Positions 1 to 12,148 of a stretch of 64,000 bases of DNA are shown piece by piece (positions within the stretch are counted from its first letter, which is position 1; each line of letters opens with the position of its first letter). Both the position numbers and the translations under genes were made by a program. The notes under the pieces were generated by a model. The model searched no databases. It had not been told where the DNA came from and saw only the letters and a program-made list of their open reading frames with translations. Location: positions 40,968,990-41,032,989 of the forward strand of contig JAZBQD010000014.1 of the NCBI GenBank assembly GCA_036583965.1, in the 5' to 3' direction. Source of the DNA: Prunella strophiata (Eukaryota; Chordata; Aves; Passeriformes; Prunellidae).

Positions 1-3000
1 CTCCTAATCCTGGATTCAGGTATTAGATATTATTTTGCCTTGCTTTCCTTGTCTCTATGCTATGCCTGTTAAAATGGACAAGTAATTAAATTAAAAAAAA
101 AAAAAAAAAAAAAAAAGAAGGGAAGCCTAAGGTGTAGCTGGTTTTAAAACTTTATGTAAGTTTAAGGTAAATACCTATTCTAACAGGATACTCCCAGTGA
201 GATCTGAGAATAATTCTTAAAGGCAGTTTTGATGTGGCCACATGTCACTTTTTCTTCTGCTAACATTCCATGCTGATCAGAGAGTCTCACATAGAAAAAA
301 CTTAATATTGGAAATGTAATTCAGCTTCCTGGTGCTTACTGCTGACCTAGGAACCTTTGTGCATTGACTCCATCCATGTTATGTATAATTTTGAGACTGA
401 ACACTCCTGGTATCGCTTAGCTATTTGTTCCAGCTCACACCACTCTGTCTGGAGTCATTGCTTCAGTCTCACTCCCACTGATGCCATTCTCCACTCTTTT
501 CTTCCTTTCAATTTCTCTTCTCTCCTATCTGACTGACCTCCCTTTCCTCATTGATCTTCCTTTAACAAAAATCCACTTGAAAAAGTTAAAGGCTGGACAC
601 AATTCAAACAGAAAAATGGAGAACCAGCAGGAAGACTGCAAACCTAGACATTATTTGCTCTTCTCTTGTCAAACTCCATTCCTTGGACTTAAATAGACTG
701 CAAAGCTTTTAAGCTGCCTTACAAATGCTCTAGCAACTGGATATGATAAGTAAGTGATAAGTAACTTAATTTAGTATCTTTTTCTATTTAGCAAAGAGGG
801 CAAGCCCTAGAGGGCATCTGATCTGTGATTATTTCCATAAATTCTTGGCTCCAAGTCCTGTCCTCAGGTTATGCACAATTTCTATTATGCTTCTTTCTTA
901 CTCTAGAGATTCTAATGAAAGCTTGTTAAACTACAACACATGGAAGAAGAAATTATGGCAATTTTCATGTTTTGAGTGCTATCACTAGTTACAGAATGGT
1001 TAAGAAGTTTAGGAGTTTTTCTTTAGCTGTTCAGTTTGCTTATTTCTCTTTCTCTAATCTAGCACTGGAAAAAGTATCGAGGCTAACAACAAAGCTTAAG
1101 AAAAAGAAAAGGATAAGCCTTAATTCTGTTTCTCACATACTTCATGGATTTGAAGTAACTCTATTCAAGTTGAATAAGTGAGAGGGAGCAAAAAGAGATC
1201 AATTTTTAACTGTCTATTTACCAGTAGCACCTATTTTTTTGGTATTGTCTTTTAGGATCAGTGATAGAGCTAGGGAAAACAGACTAAAAAAAAAGTAAAA
1301 AAATCATGGATCATGAGGCAATGACTATGCCAATGAACAAAATAAGAATACAGAGCTACACTAAAAATGATTAGAGATTTTCTTGCAATGAAAATAATGA
1401 TCTAAAACCCAAATAGTAGACTAATACACTTACTCCATAATTAGCTGTGGTGTTTACACACCAAAGAGAATTCAAATATCCTTCAATAATCTACTGTTAG
1501 TAAATCTAGAAAGGAACAAAAGGATAACATGATACAGCTTTGGGTTACTGTTCAGATAATTGGTATGCTGCAGGTGTCATCAAATTAAAGTTAGATAATA
1601 GCCCCCTCAAAAGCCCCATTTTCAAATTGTTAGAGAAGGAGCCAAAAAGCTATTTTCATCTTATAGGATTTAAGGGTCTCAGGTGTTCATTACAGCTGGT
1701 ACTGATTTGTCTCATGATTACATTTCTTTTTTGAGAATGTTTCCTCCTGATCTTTGTTAGAAGTCTAAATGGAGAAGTTTTATCTTTCCTCTGGAGATCT
1801 GCCTTTTGCATAGCACAATATACCATTTACAGCAAGGGCTTAACAAGATTTTCAAGAGGAAATAAAGGGATCTCCTAACCTTGCCATAGTATAAAAGAGT
1901 GACAAACAGGAGTTCTGAGCTGGTGAGCAAGGTGATATTGACTTTATATGTTGTTAAGACTGGACATTAGATTTGAGAAAGAAGGGTGTTGCAGACTCAC
2001 AGTTTTGAAAAAAAAGAGGTGTAAACATATCAGAGAAGTAACTTCCCTGTTTTACAATAAGTTCATGGCTGGAAGTGAGTTAGGTTATCCTGTACTTGCT
2101 GAGGAGGTGCCCTTCAGGAGAAGCCAGGCTGATTGGTAGAATCTAAATATTCACATCTGAGAAATGTGGTTGAGAGAACATTGAAATAATTTTTTAATTT
2201 TTTTTTTAAATAATATAAAAATGCTTTGGGAAGAGTTGCTATTAGAAACAATAAATGCACTTGTAAGCTTTTACAAATTCATATGTTAAGGTACTCAAAT
2301 CATTTGCATGATACAGTAATACTCTTAACAGTTTTCTATTTCAAGCATTGGTTTTACTTTCACCTATTAAAAAATCTTATCAAATATTAGCACACTGAAA
2401 TTTGTCATCTGTGACTTGAGGAAAATAACTGATGGACTGCTACAATGGGTACAACATTACTGTGGCCTTCCACTTCTTTTTATATTTCCATAAAGTATGA
2501 TTTTTTAACAAAAGAGCCACTCTGAAGAAAAATAAATAAAGAAATATTTATCAAGATCTTCCTATATCTTTAATTAACTTCAGTAGTCTCAGAACTTTCT
2601 ACAAGTTTAAGGGTTCCATCCATATTCTTCTATATTTTTTCCTTCCATTTCTTCCTGAATGCAAGCTGGCCAATTTCAGCTATATTTGAAAAAGTGATGG
2701 AAGCTTTATGAAAATATGCATCTGTAATGAAAGAATAGTAGATGCCAGACATCATGCAATCCATTTTGACTGCTGATTTCCCATAAATCAGTAGATGTAT
2801 AATGTCTATGCTATTGACTCACCATTAGGATGGCTGTTACCTTGGGAGGGTTGTCAAAAACAAAGTGGAACATGGGACATAAGAGACACAAATGAACAAC
2901 AAAGGAGGTTTTGCTGGTATTTTTCCTGCTTGTCAAACAACTTCTATTTGTTTATTTAACTTCTTATTAATTTATGAATGGGCTTTTAATCTTGCCTCTG

Positions 3001-3244
3001 TGATTTTACACATTTCAAATTTATAGGGATGATATCTTGGTACCTAACGCCTAAAGACTTGCTGAAAATTATATATATAAATATAAATCTTAAGACATTA
3101 TTTTAAATATTAGCCATTAATCTTGCCTGAAATCAGATTTTGTGAATAATTTATACATAAGGATGCAAGTATTTAGAGCTTTTTTAAAAATTTTTTTCTC
3201 TGAATTTTTCACAGATTTCCTCACTGTTTATTTTTGATTATGGA
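1..3244. other. AT-rich stretch, no gene seen
   Basis: There is no supported gene here. Open frames at 481-696, 972-1181, 1540-1734 and 1948-2139 are short, lack recognisable domains and fit chance. The only clear structure is a run of 24 A at 93-116. Most of the stretch is unique AT-rich sequence of intron or intergenic type. Confidence 0.6.
93..116. repeat. poly-A run (24 A)
   Basis: An uninterrupted run of 24 A follows AATTAAATT. It could be the tail of an old retrocopy or a simple homopolymer. No recognisable retrocopy body or flanking target-site duplication was seen. Confidence 0.9.
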
Positions 3245-3330
3245 CTGTTAGCAAAAAGGGTGAATTAGCAATAATCTCGGTGATTTTTAATTTACAGATT
3301 ACTGCTAATTCACCTTGTTAGTGAAAGTAG
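3245..3330 (-). ncRNA. microRNA-like hairpin (candidate)
   Basis: Two 19-base arms, 3259-3277 and 3296-3314, are inverted repeats of each other with one mismatch and an 18-base loop. Read on the minus strand, that mismatch becomes a G.U pair, so the core stem is fully paired. Pairing continues outward on the minus strand for about nine more positions with single-base mismatches (outer arms near 3250-3258 and 3315-3323). Stem length, loop size and scattered mismatches resemble a pre-miRNA. A palindromic MITE remnant would look much the same. Structure is read from sequence; the miRNA role is inference. Confidence 0.3.
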
Positions 3331-3650
3331 AGTTTTTCCCTAATAATTGTCTGACTTACATAGTTGTAGCATAATTTTTTTACTTTGTCTAGTATCATAA
3401 GGCTCATCTTACACTGCTATTTAATTATTTTGCCAAACATCAAAAAAATAATAGTGTGTCACTGGTTACATGGGTGAAACAGTGAACACTTTCAAAACTA
3501 CATGAGTGTGTCTATTTATGAAGTTATCAAGAATGTTATTTCCATTATTTGCTCAACACTTACATATAAAGTTGTAAAGCTCTCTATTTTATAATAATTT
3601 TGTTCATCTATTTATTTGCTTGGAGATCTTTGCTTGACAATATCAGCAAT

Positions 3651-3846
3651 ACAGGGAAGGCCCAAACTCTGTAATTCTTTCTATAAGTAATAAAATGACT
3701 GCATCTTTCCTATGGATTTCTGATATATTTCCCCCTAATATTCCAGGCATGGTAATTAAAAAAAAAAAATCTTTCTATAAAATTGTGTATAAATGCTCAC
3801 TGTTGAAATAGTCTTCTATTTATTAGTCATGTCTTTTGTTTGATAG
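3651..3846 (+). repeat. unidentified dispersed repeat, copy A (inverted partner at 5296-5501)
   Basis: This segment matches the reverse complement of 5296-5501 at roughly 86% over the best ~100 bases, and more loosely beyond. The shared core runs from ACAGGGAAGG to the TATAAATGCTCACT region and includes AATATTCCAGGCATG. It is not CR1. In frame from about 3656, 32 codons are open, and the same frame is open in copy B with 21 of 32 codons identical. It could be an old inverted duplication or two copies of a transposon not recognised here. Confidence 0.75.
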
Positions 3847-5295
3847 TAAATAGCAGTTCAATTAATGATTTACATTCATTCCCTGTCAAACAAGTATCAT
3901 AAGACAGCAGAAGACCACAGCAGCTGTCATTGTTTCTGAAATATATTTGAAATAACACTGGACAAAAAAAAAATATTCATGCATTCACAAATGCATTTTG
4001 ATAAATAAATTTGAAAGTGGTCACATCTGCTGAAAATAGATCCAAGAAATAATAACATTGGTTATATGGTATCTCCTACCAAGTCTCAGAAACCAATTTG
4101 AATGTGATATAAATGACATCTATATTTGTCAGAGTAATGCTGTTCTGTGTCAGACAAAGGTGTTACAAACACCTTTTATACACTGGCACACACACACATA
4201 CACACTTTTCATTTAAATATTCAATTATAGTCAAATTGAAAAATTATGTGCTAGCAACTGATTGCTGTGATTAAGGTTTTGATAATTTTTATTATTTCAG
4301 TTACTTCTCTGCTGGTAACTATTCTAGCTTCTTTCATTATTGTTGGCACAGAAAAATGTGCCATCATAGATATCCCAATAAGAAACACAACTGAAATATA
4401 AGTAATTCTCTGTCCCAACTTTTAGGTCCAGGTACTTTCTCAATTCTGGAAAATTCCAGACCAGATTTTAACATATCTGAAATTAATCAACAAGACAGAA
4501 AGGTCAAGGAATTTAGTCATGAAAATGCAGAAGAGCAGAGATATGCTGAGGTAGGGTACAATAGTGAAGACAGAAATTTTGTGTTCCAAATTTCTTTTAT
4601 GACACGCTGCTAGAATAATTACAAAACTTTTTTTTATTTTACATACTTCACCTGTAACTGTTAAAAAATCTGGGGCACCTATTGTACATTTGATTTACAG
4701 ATTGGGTTTATGAAGGGAAAACACCTACTTCACACTCTCACTAAGCAAACTAGTGGTCCTTTCTATGTAATGAAGCTAGTTTTCCTTAAAACTGGTTGAA
4801 CTTTAGATTCCTAGAAAGCTGTGCTTATATAATAACAAAATTGTAATATGTATTTCAGTTACATGCAAGCAAATCTACTAATCAAAGCCCCAATTCAGAA
4901 ACAGCCAAGGATGTCTCCAGTTTCATTTTGAATGTGTTTTTAAATCTAGACATATTTAGAAAAGCAGTTAAGCACACGCTTATTCCATTGAAGTTAATGT
5001 TTAGCCTTCAATTTTTTTCTCCTGAATTTTATATAAATAGCTGCTACAAGAAAAAAGTAACAGTTGAATCAGCTACAATTTGACTGTGATAGTAGAACAA
5101 TCACCTCATTGAATAACTGCATTATTTTTATTCAGTGACTTTGAGGTAGTTTAAGGCAGCAAGAACCCCTTAGTACTGACTTGGAAGTAGGCATATAAAA
5201 CTTCCAGATAAATTTTAATTTATTTCATATTATAAAAGATTTATTGAATTTAATGATGTGCACGCCAAGTAGGATTAAATTAAATCTTTATACCA
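3847..5295. other. spacer between inverted repeat copies, no gene seen
   Basis: About 1.45 kb of AT-rich sequence separates the two facing repeat copies. It contains a short (CA)n tract near 4185-4204. There is no open frame of note and no transposase-like sequence, so it does not look like the body of a DNA transposon whose ends are the two copies. Confidence 0.55.
4185..4204. repeat. short CA microsatellite
   Basis: A near-perfect CA repeat of about ten units is interrupted once by a T. Confidence 0.8.
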
Positions 5296-5501
5296 AAGGA
5301 ATTGTTTGAATTTTTTGACTAACAAAGAGAAGAGTATTATTTCAATAGTGAGCATTTATACATAAATATTTTATATAAAGAAGTTTTTTTTAAAAAAAAA
5401 CATGCCTGGAATATTAGGAGGAGATATGTCAGAAAGCCATAGGAAAAAGACAGCAATTTTATTACTTATAGAAAGAATTATGGAGTTTGGTCCTTCCCTG
5501 T
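5296..5501 (-). repeat. unidentified dispersed repeat, copy B (inverted partner at 3651-3846)
   Basis: This is the reverse-strand partner of 3651-3846. A minus-strand open frame (5371-5556, 61 codons) crosses the conserved core. Of 11 codons in the core that differ from copy A, four are synonymous and several others are conservative (V/I, I/L, M/I). The core also holds a poly-A/T tract that differs in length between copies. No known protein domain is recognised, so coding is not claimed. Confidence 0.75.
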
Positions 5502-7040
5502 GAGTTTTTCTTTTTAAGACTAAGCAGTTTGGAATATTTAATCTTATTCTTGACAATGTAGCCTATAAACAGTTGGTATAAATTGCTTACAGATACCAGC
5601 TCTGAAGAAGAGAATAATTACAAATCTGCTGGAGTTCTTGAGCATTCTGCTTGGACCTCTGTGGAATCACTTGCCTGCATGATTATAGGAAAGAGTAGAT
5701 ATGTGAAATGATTAAGCTGTGCCTATCAAAAAAATTACCAGATTCTCCTGTATAACTTCCAGGGCTTAATTGACAATGGATTTTAAACAGATACTGAGGA
5801 AGCTGAAGGAGAGAATATGCCCTTTCTTCATACACTATCTCATGGAATGTTAGTCACTGTTGCTGTTTTAAATTGCAGTTGAATTACACCAGGACTAACT
5901 GAGAAGATGCTTAGACTGGTAAAGAAAAAAACCCTAAAAAACCCTGAATAAAATAGATGCTAAAGAACATAGGAAAAAACCTCAACCCTATTGTATTAGA
6001 AGGAGGATTGATGTGGTCCTAAATTTTCTCAATAACCTCACTGCTGTGCTCTCACAAGGCCTGTGAGAGGATTTTGTAGGAGGCTTAAAACATGGTATTG
6101 GCAAAGAAATGTAGACCTATTCCCAATGCCAAATAAAAGCATCAAAAGGGACTAGAACATGATAAAATCCTCAAGATAAAAGCAGTAGGCAAGACAGCTA
6201 GTCAACAGCTGTGAAAATAGAATTAAACCTTGCATAAATTGGAAATGGTATTCCCCAAACCAAGGCTGAAACCAAATAATAGGGTAAGTATAATCTCAAC
6301 ACAGGATTCAGACTGGGTCAACAGGATATTGTGACTAATTTTGTGGATGACTGCCAACATGCTCAAGCAATTGCAGCCTATTGACCAATGTCAAACAGCT
6401 CAAGTTTGCTTTCCTCACAAACTTGAATTTTCAAATAAATGTATCTTAGAGCAAATGAGCCAGTAACTACTGAGCAACATAGTGCTGAGTGTTAGGTTTG
6501 AAGCTTAAGTCAAATCACATTTAAACATATTTCAATATGGTACGTGGATGATAAGAGTAAGGACTTCAAACATGCATTTGGTAGAATGAAGGGAGGACAA
6601 ATTCTACACAGTATTAGGACAGATAAAAAGTATTTTAAAAGATACATGACTGTACTATAAAGAAAATACCAGTTCCAGTTGTCAAAATACATTTCTATTG
6701 CTTTGAATGATCTAATTAAACCAGTTTATCTGCAGAAAAATATATTTTATCTACTTGTTCTGTTCTTCTTAATAACTTTTTTTTTAAATTTGCATCTACT
6801 TTACGCCTTTTTATCCATTTATGCATTTTTTACAGATGTTTATCTTCCTTCAGGTATTACTTTACCCTTTTGTCTCCACGGAAATGAAATTTCAACTACA
6901 CATGTTGAATTTTCATCTTCCAGTTGCAGACAAGGTCTTTTTCAAGTGTCTTTTGTAGCAACAATTCTGTGAAAGAGAGCCTGTATCGAAGCTAGTAAAA
7001 AGGGCATGGACTCAGACACTGACTCAAGATTGGAATGTTA
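5502..7040. other. AT-rich stretch, no gene seen
   Basis: Only chance-length open frames occur (6510-6692 minus, 6679-6972 plus). The plus frame is hydrophobic because of T-rich sequence rather than any recognisable membrane protein. No repeat family was recognised. Confidence 0.55.
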
Positions 7041-7110
7041 GCAGAGGGGCAGGCGTTGATCTCTCCTCTGGTGACCAGTGACAGAACCTGAGGGAATGGC
7101 ATGAACCCAT
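7041..7110 (+). mobile_element. CR1 retrotransposon fragment (3' region)
   Basis: The segment GGGGCAGGCGTTGATCTCTC, followed by CTCTGGTGACCAGTGACAG, matches the part of avian CR1 lying a few hundred bases before the 3' end, on the plus strand. Similarity fades after about 7110, so the 3' end is missing. By its wording it is the same CR1 subgroup as the copy at 26270. CR1 is a target-primed non-LTR element; this piece is dead. Confidence 0.75.
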
Positions 7111-8035
7111 AGAATAGGGTAAGGGTTACGCAGTTTTGGAGTTGGCTATTTAGATAGAACTAATAATCATCATGAAAGCCACACTCATGCTTCTGATCAA
7201 AATTTGAAGTCAAATTCAGAGCAAATGATATGTTGGTTGCGATTGATTTTGGACCTTACTTATCACTCCATTACTTCTATGTTCTTAATTTCTCCTGCCA
7301 TTTATTTTCTTTCTCTCTTTTAAGAGAGATGTCAATAGATGCTTTATCTTCCTTCATCTCTGTATTCCTGTGAAATAATTTCTTATGAAATTGTCTACCT
7401 TATTGTGTAACTGCCTCCTACTAGCATTTTGTGACTCATAGGTCTCTGTCTATGCTCTTGAGCTGCCAAACACCTCTCCAACCCAATATTTCTGTTTGTC
7501 AGATATCTTCATCTATATCAATTGTTTAAAGTACTAGTAACATATTACTGACATAAGGTAAATTTCTTGTGCTTTAACTTACTTCACCTTCTAGGCATTA
7601 TCAAACATGCATAATTCATAAAATCATTATTCTTCCCAAACTACTACTTCTACTGTAACTGTAAACAAAGGAGAAAGTGATGTCTACAGAATTTTTCATT
7701 TTCTTCTTCAGGTTATTTCCTCTTGTAAGTTCCACTGCTGTAAGAGTAATATTTTGAATTTTCTCAAGTTTCTATTTTATTACTCTCTGGTTTGAAGAAA
7801 TTTAATCTGTTGTTTAAATATAGTAAAAGGAGTATTCAGTCTTGCATGCATTATCCAAGACTGATCTCACATGAATATTAAATAAGAAGAGATACATCTT
7901 CAAGTCGGAGTGCTTTCGAGGCTGAAGGAATGTTTGCCTAAACTATGATCATCATATTGGAAAAGAATTAATTCACTGAGTTTATAGAAGAAACACTTGA
8001 CAATTATCAACACTTCTTGATAAGTTCACTCATCA
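7111..8035. other. AT-rich stretch, no gene seen
   Basis: Unique-looking sequence with no supported open frame or repeat. It ends at the tandem AP-1 motifs. Confidence 0.55.
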
Positions 8036-8049
8036 TGAGTCATGAGTCA
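8036..8049. promoter_or_regulatory. two adjacent AP-1 motifs (candidate)
   Basis: TGAGTCA occurs twice with no gap (8036-8042 and 8043-8049). TGAGTCA is the consensus site for FOS/JUN family dimers. Two perfect abutting copies are uncommon, but function cannot be told from sequence alone. The array arises from a 7-bp tandem repeat (CATGAGT units from 8034) and could be only a slippage product. Confidence 0.3.
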
Positions 8050-8154
8050 TGCTTATAGTTCATATGATATTAGAGTTTATATCCCACCCTTGTTCACTAC
8101 TGTAAAATAAGGTCAATTATTTTAAGAAGGTAGCTTCCTTACAATATATAGATA

Positions 8155-9005
8155 TTATAGAATCAATAAGGTTGGAAGCTATCTCAAAGATCAGGGAGTC
8201 TAACCTTTGACCAAACAATGCCCTATCAACTAAACCATAGCACTAAGTGTCATGTCCCTCCAGGGATGGTGAACTCGCTTTCCTGGGCAGGCCTGTTCAT
8301 GAAGAAATTCCTCCTGATGTACAACCCAAACCTCCCCTCACATACCTTGAGGCTCTGTCATCACATCCTATCAGTAGTTGCCTGTGAGAAGAGGCTGACC
8401 CCCATCTTGCTACAACCTCCTGTTAGGTAGACAGGAGGTAGAGGACAGTAAGCTCTCCCCTGTGCCTCCTTTTCTCCAGGCTAAACACCTACAACTCTCT
8501 CAGCCACTCTTCAAATAATGTGATTTACTTTCTAGACCCTTCACCAGCTTTGTTGCACTTGCTCATCTCTGGACTTGCTCCAGTGCTTTCAGTGTCCTTC
8601 TTGCAGTGAGGGGCCCAGAGCTGAGCACAGCACTTGAGGTGTGGCCACAGCAGTGCTAAATACAGAGGGAAATCACTACCCCAGTCCTGCTGGCTACACT
8701 ATTGCTAATACAGGCCAGGATGCCATTAGCCTTTTTGGCCACCTGGGCTCACTGACAGTTCATGTTCAGGAGGTGCTGACCAGCACCCCCAGGTGTTCTT
8801 CCACTGAGCAGCTTTCCAGCCACTCCAGCCTGCACCACTGCCTGGGTTGTTGTGACCCATACGCAGGACTTGGAACTTTGCCTTACTGAACCTCATACCC
8901 CTGGCCTTGGTCCATTGATCCAGCCTGTCCAGATCCCTCTACAGCACCGTCCTAACCTCCAACAGATAAACACTCTGGCCCAACTTGGTGTCTAGATTTG
9001 TCATA
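8155..9005 (-). mobile_element. CR1 retrotransposon, 3' ~850 bp, 5'-truncated
   Basis: This minus-strand CR1 copy has its 3' end at the left edge, where TAGAATCAATAAGGTTGGAA is the reverse complement of the usual CR1 tail. Further right come phrases typical of antisense CR1, such as AAGAAATTCCTCCTGATGT, GGTCTAACC-like and CACCAGCTTTGTTGC. The right part corresponds to the end of ORF2, the endonuclease/reverse-transcriptase protein, and stops near CCAACTTGGTGTC. Many substitutions and indels break the frame. Plus-strand open frames at 8218-8430 and 8641-8889 are antisense shadows of the element, not genes. It is the longest repeat in the window. Confidence 0.93.
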
Positions 9006-11236
9006 CAACTGAAAAATTAATATTAATATATTTCATAAGCAGCCATATTTCATTACCTTGAGAATAAAGAAAATGAAGCAAAAAATGTGTAGTTTACAAA
9101 ATGATGTCAGCAGAAACTAAGAACAAATTCTTTGAGTTTCTCACAAATTTCTGGAATCACTCTCTTCAACATTAACTATATTAATCCAGTTCCTTACTCC
9201 ACTACCTGGTTTAATAAAAATTCCTAGAAATTAAAGGAAAATTATTTCCAAGGATAATCAATATGAAAATTTACATCTAGTTTTAAGAAGCAGAATAGGA
9301 TTCCAACATAAGGCTTGGGAAAAGTGTTTAAAACAAGTCACTAGCTGAAAAGGGGGTTTTTTTTTGTATAAAAATGAGTCCAAATTAAAATTGGAATGAA
9401 TAAAAAAGCTATTGTCATGCAAAAAATATTTTTTTTTTCTGGAAATTGTATTTTAATCACATCCAGCAATTGGTTAAGAATATTGTCTTTTCTATCTAGT
9501 CAGAGAGTGTGTTCTAATCAGAAAGGACATGAAAATTTTTCATAAAAATGCTAACACTAATGTTCTTTATGAACTATATCATAATTTTGTTTTATCTTGG
9601 ATGTTGAACTAACCAAGTTACTTCTTTATTTTGGAAGTAAAATGCTGATTCTTGCCTTTTCTGAAGAATAGAAAGGATGAAAAAAATTTCTACCCGTGAG
9701 GTGAAAGAACAATAAAATGTGTTTAATAGAAAGAAAAAAAATAGAATCAAAGAAAAGGAAAATGGTGAGAAAGATATCTCTAGCGAACAAGGTTAGTTCT
9801 TGTGTGCTAGTATGTTATATGCCCTTATTTTTTAAACAAGACAGTGTAGTAAGTCTCTCCATGGGAGGGCTCTGGGGAAATCCCTGAGGGGAAAAGATCC
9901 TGAGGATTCCACAGGATGGTGATGAGATTAATGAGAAAAGCATTATTAATGTCTATGTAAATTCTTGCATTCATTAATTGGAATACTAGAATAAAGTTTG
10001 ACTTCATTTATTCAGACTTTCAAATAATCCAATTACTTTGAATTCTCCATCCTGTTCCAAAAGGCCAGTTTTCCGGGGACTATTTATAACTAATGAATTT
10101 GGAAGACCACTAAAATCTTAACATTACTCACAAATTATGCAGTGTAATCCCTTGAGATTATTTTCACTGCAAGGCAAACTTTACACATGATGGATAATGA
10201 GAAGAAGCAGTAACAGGAGAGAGAATGTCTTGTGCTTCTAACAATGTTTGTGGGGGTGCCTCCTCAGCCTCCCCTCAGCAAACTGTCCAGGATGCCAGCA
10301 GTTGATAAAACAGAGATGAGTGTCAACAGAACATCCAAAACTGCCTGAGAGGGAGTTTGTCCCAAACTGACAGTGGTAAAGAAGACATCCATTGGCCACA
10401 ATAAACAGCTTAAGACTAAAGGCATCAGCTTGAGAAGAACTTCAAGAAAATCTTGAAAATTTGTGATAGTGGGAAGAGGAAAGAAAGCAACAGAGAAGAG
10501 TCAAAACCTGCTTTGACACCCCACTGACTTTGTAATCTGTACCTTGATCTTACTGAGAATCCTTCCATGAGATGCCATGGGTGTATATATCTAGTTTGAG
10601 GAAGGACAGTGTAGGTACACAAAATAAGAATCCACACTTCTGGGATACACATCTGAAGCTTAGGTGGGAGCTTTCTTATGAGAATATGTTTTGTTGTTTT
10701 GTAGAGACTGCCATGAGCACACGTAAGCGTAGAAACGACACCTCCAGCAGAAGGGTACAGGAATAAACAAATCCTCAAAGAGGTCAGGGGAGTGTTTTTG
10801 AGGTGGACTCTGAGGGGAGTGCACGTGTGTCTGTGTGAATGTCTTGGGATTTTTATAGGAAGTAGTTTAAAAATGTGTTTAGGTGTTTTAAGTATTGAAT
10901 ATTACATTTTGCCTTCATGAATGTAAAATGCACTAACAGGTGGCCAGTTACATGTTATTGATAAATCTAACAGTTTCAATTTTGACTATATTTACAACAC
11001 ATGAAAAGGGTAGATATTTTCCTGCAATGTTTCTTTCTGAATGCAATCAATCAAGTAATTAAAAAAATTAGTAGGTCATTTGTGATTATGTACACCCATG
11101 CACAGCTACCTGGCATAACTGGAAGGAGATAATATTTAATTTAACTTTATTTTCAAATAATACCTTTTTGAACAGTTGAATTATTTCTAGTAAATAAGGC
11201 CAGTTAGAACATAGCTTCAGTCAGTTCAGTCTCATA

Positions 11237-11250
11237 ATAAGAATTCTTAT
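11237..11250. repeat. 14-bp perfect palindrome
   Basis: ATAAGAATTCTTAT is a perfect palindrome. A related CTTATAATAAGAATT follows about 20 bases on, so the patch holds both inverted and direct repeats of the same AT-rich word. Confidence 0.8.
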
Positions 11251-11309
11251 AATTCAAACTTCTTATAATAAGAATTTTGACTACTGATAACCTAAATTAA
11301 AATGCAGGG

Positions 11310-11402
11310 GGAATTGGGGGTCTTGTTTTGTGATGTGGTTTTCTGTTTGTTTGATTGGGTTTTTTTGTGGAGCTTTTTGTTTTGTTTTGTGTTCTGTTTG
11401 AA
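11310..11402. repeat. G/T-rich low-complexity tract
   Basis: The tract is almost entirely T and G, with repeated GTTTTGTTTT-like units. It is simple sequence with no coding signal. Confidence 0.7.
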
Positions 11403-12014
11403 GGGAATTAAGTTATTCTGAATTATGTAATATTTTCTTATGTGTACAATCTTTTGTACTTTGCTATAAGTGTATTTAATTTTTTCCTATTTGCGGGAAA
11501 GGCTAAAAGGTAATTCTGTTATTTAGAACAGCAAAATTATTATGGGGATATCTTTGAGATTTTATCTACTTCAGTGTCCTAGGAAGACTTGTACTTAATT
11601 TTCCAGCTACTGGTGACTCTTATGGAGTAAAATTTTGAGACTGTGAAGCAGGTCCATCATTGGGGGTTGGGTGCTGGTGCTACAATGACCATTGTACTCG
11701 TCTGACTACCTGATGGAAGAATGACAGGGGTTAAAAGTGCAGGGCAGATGACTATTTTACAATTTTTCTAACAGATAAATTTCATCCTCTAATCAATGGC
11801 TATGCAAGAATTTTATTCAAAGGAAACCAGATTAAAGAGGAGGAATAAGGATGACACCTACAATTTTGCTTAACTTCAATGCTGAGATATTTTGCCATCA
11901 TATAGTAGATCAAAATCCCACAAAAATTAGAAAGTAACAGGATCCCTTTCTGCCACATTCTGAGCTTTCTGAACTACTAAATTCAACCTTCAGTTTCTGT
12001 CCATCTGCCTTTGT

Positions 12015-12148
12015 AATGGAATCATTATATGGTGTGGTTTGAAAGGGACCTTAAAGATCAACTAGTTCCAACCTCCCTGACATGGCCAGGGACACCTTTC
12101 AGTACACCAAGTTGTCCAGAGCCTGAGCCAACCTGGCCTTTAATGCTT
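12015..12148 (-). mobile_element. CR1 retrotransposon 3' end fragment
   Basis: A minus-strand CR1 tail of about 130 bp. GAAAGGGACCTTAAAGATCA, then CTAGTTCCAACCTCC and the GGCCAGGGACACCTTTCA stretch, match antisense avian CR1 3' sequence. It stops after CAACCTGGCCTTTAATGCTT, so the copy is strongly 5'-truncated, as is usual for CR1. Confidence 0.92.

Larger units (their letters stand above)
9006..12014. other. AT-rich stretch, no gene seen
   Basis: No supported gene. A somewhat GC-richer patch at about 10240-10780 carries a 117-codon minus-strand open frame (10425-10778) with no recognised domain. There is a perfect palindrome at 11237-11250 and a G/T-rich low-complexity tract at about 11310-11402. 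The rest is plain AT-rich sequence. Confidence 0.55.

Noticed and set aside
3651..5501. A DNA transposon whose terminal inverted repeats are the two facing ~200-bp copies
   Set aside because: The 1.45-kb spacer has no transposase-like frame, the arms have no clean termini, and no target-site duplication is visible.
8218..8889. Plus-strand open frames 8218-8430 and 8641-8889
   Set aside because: They lie antisense inside a minus-strand CR1 copy and translate the wrong strand of the element.
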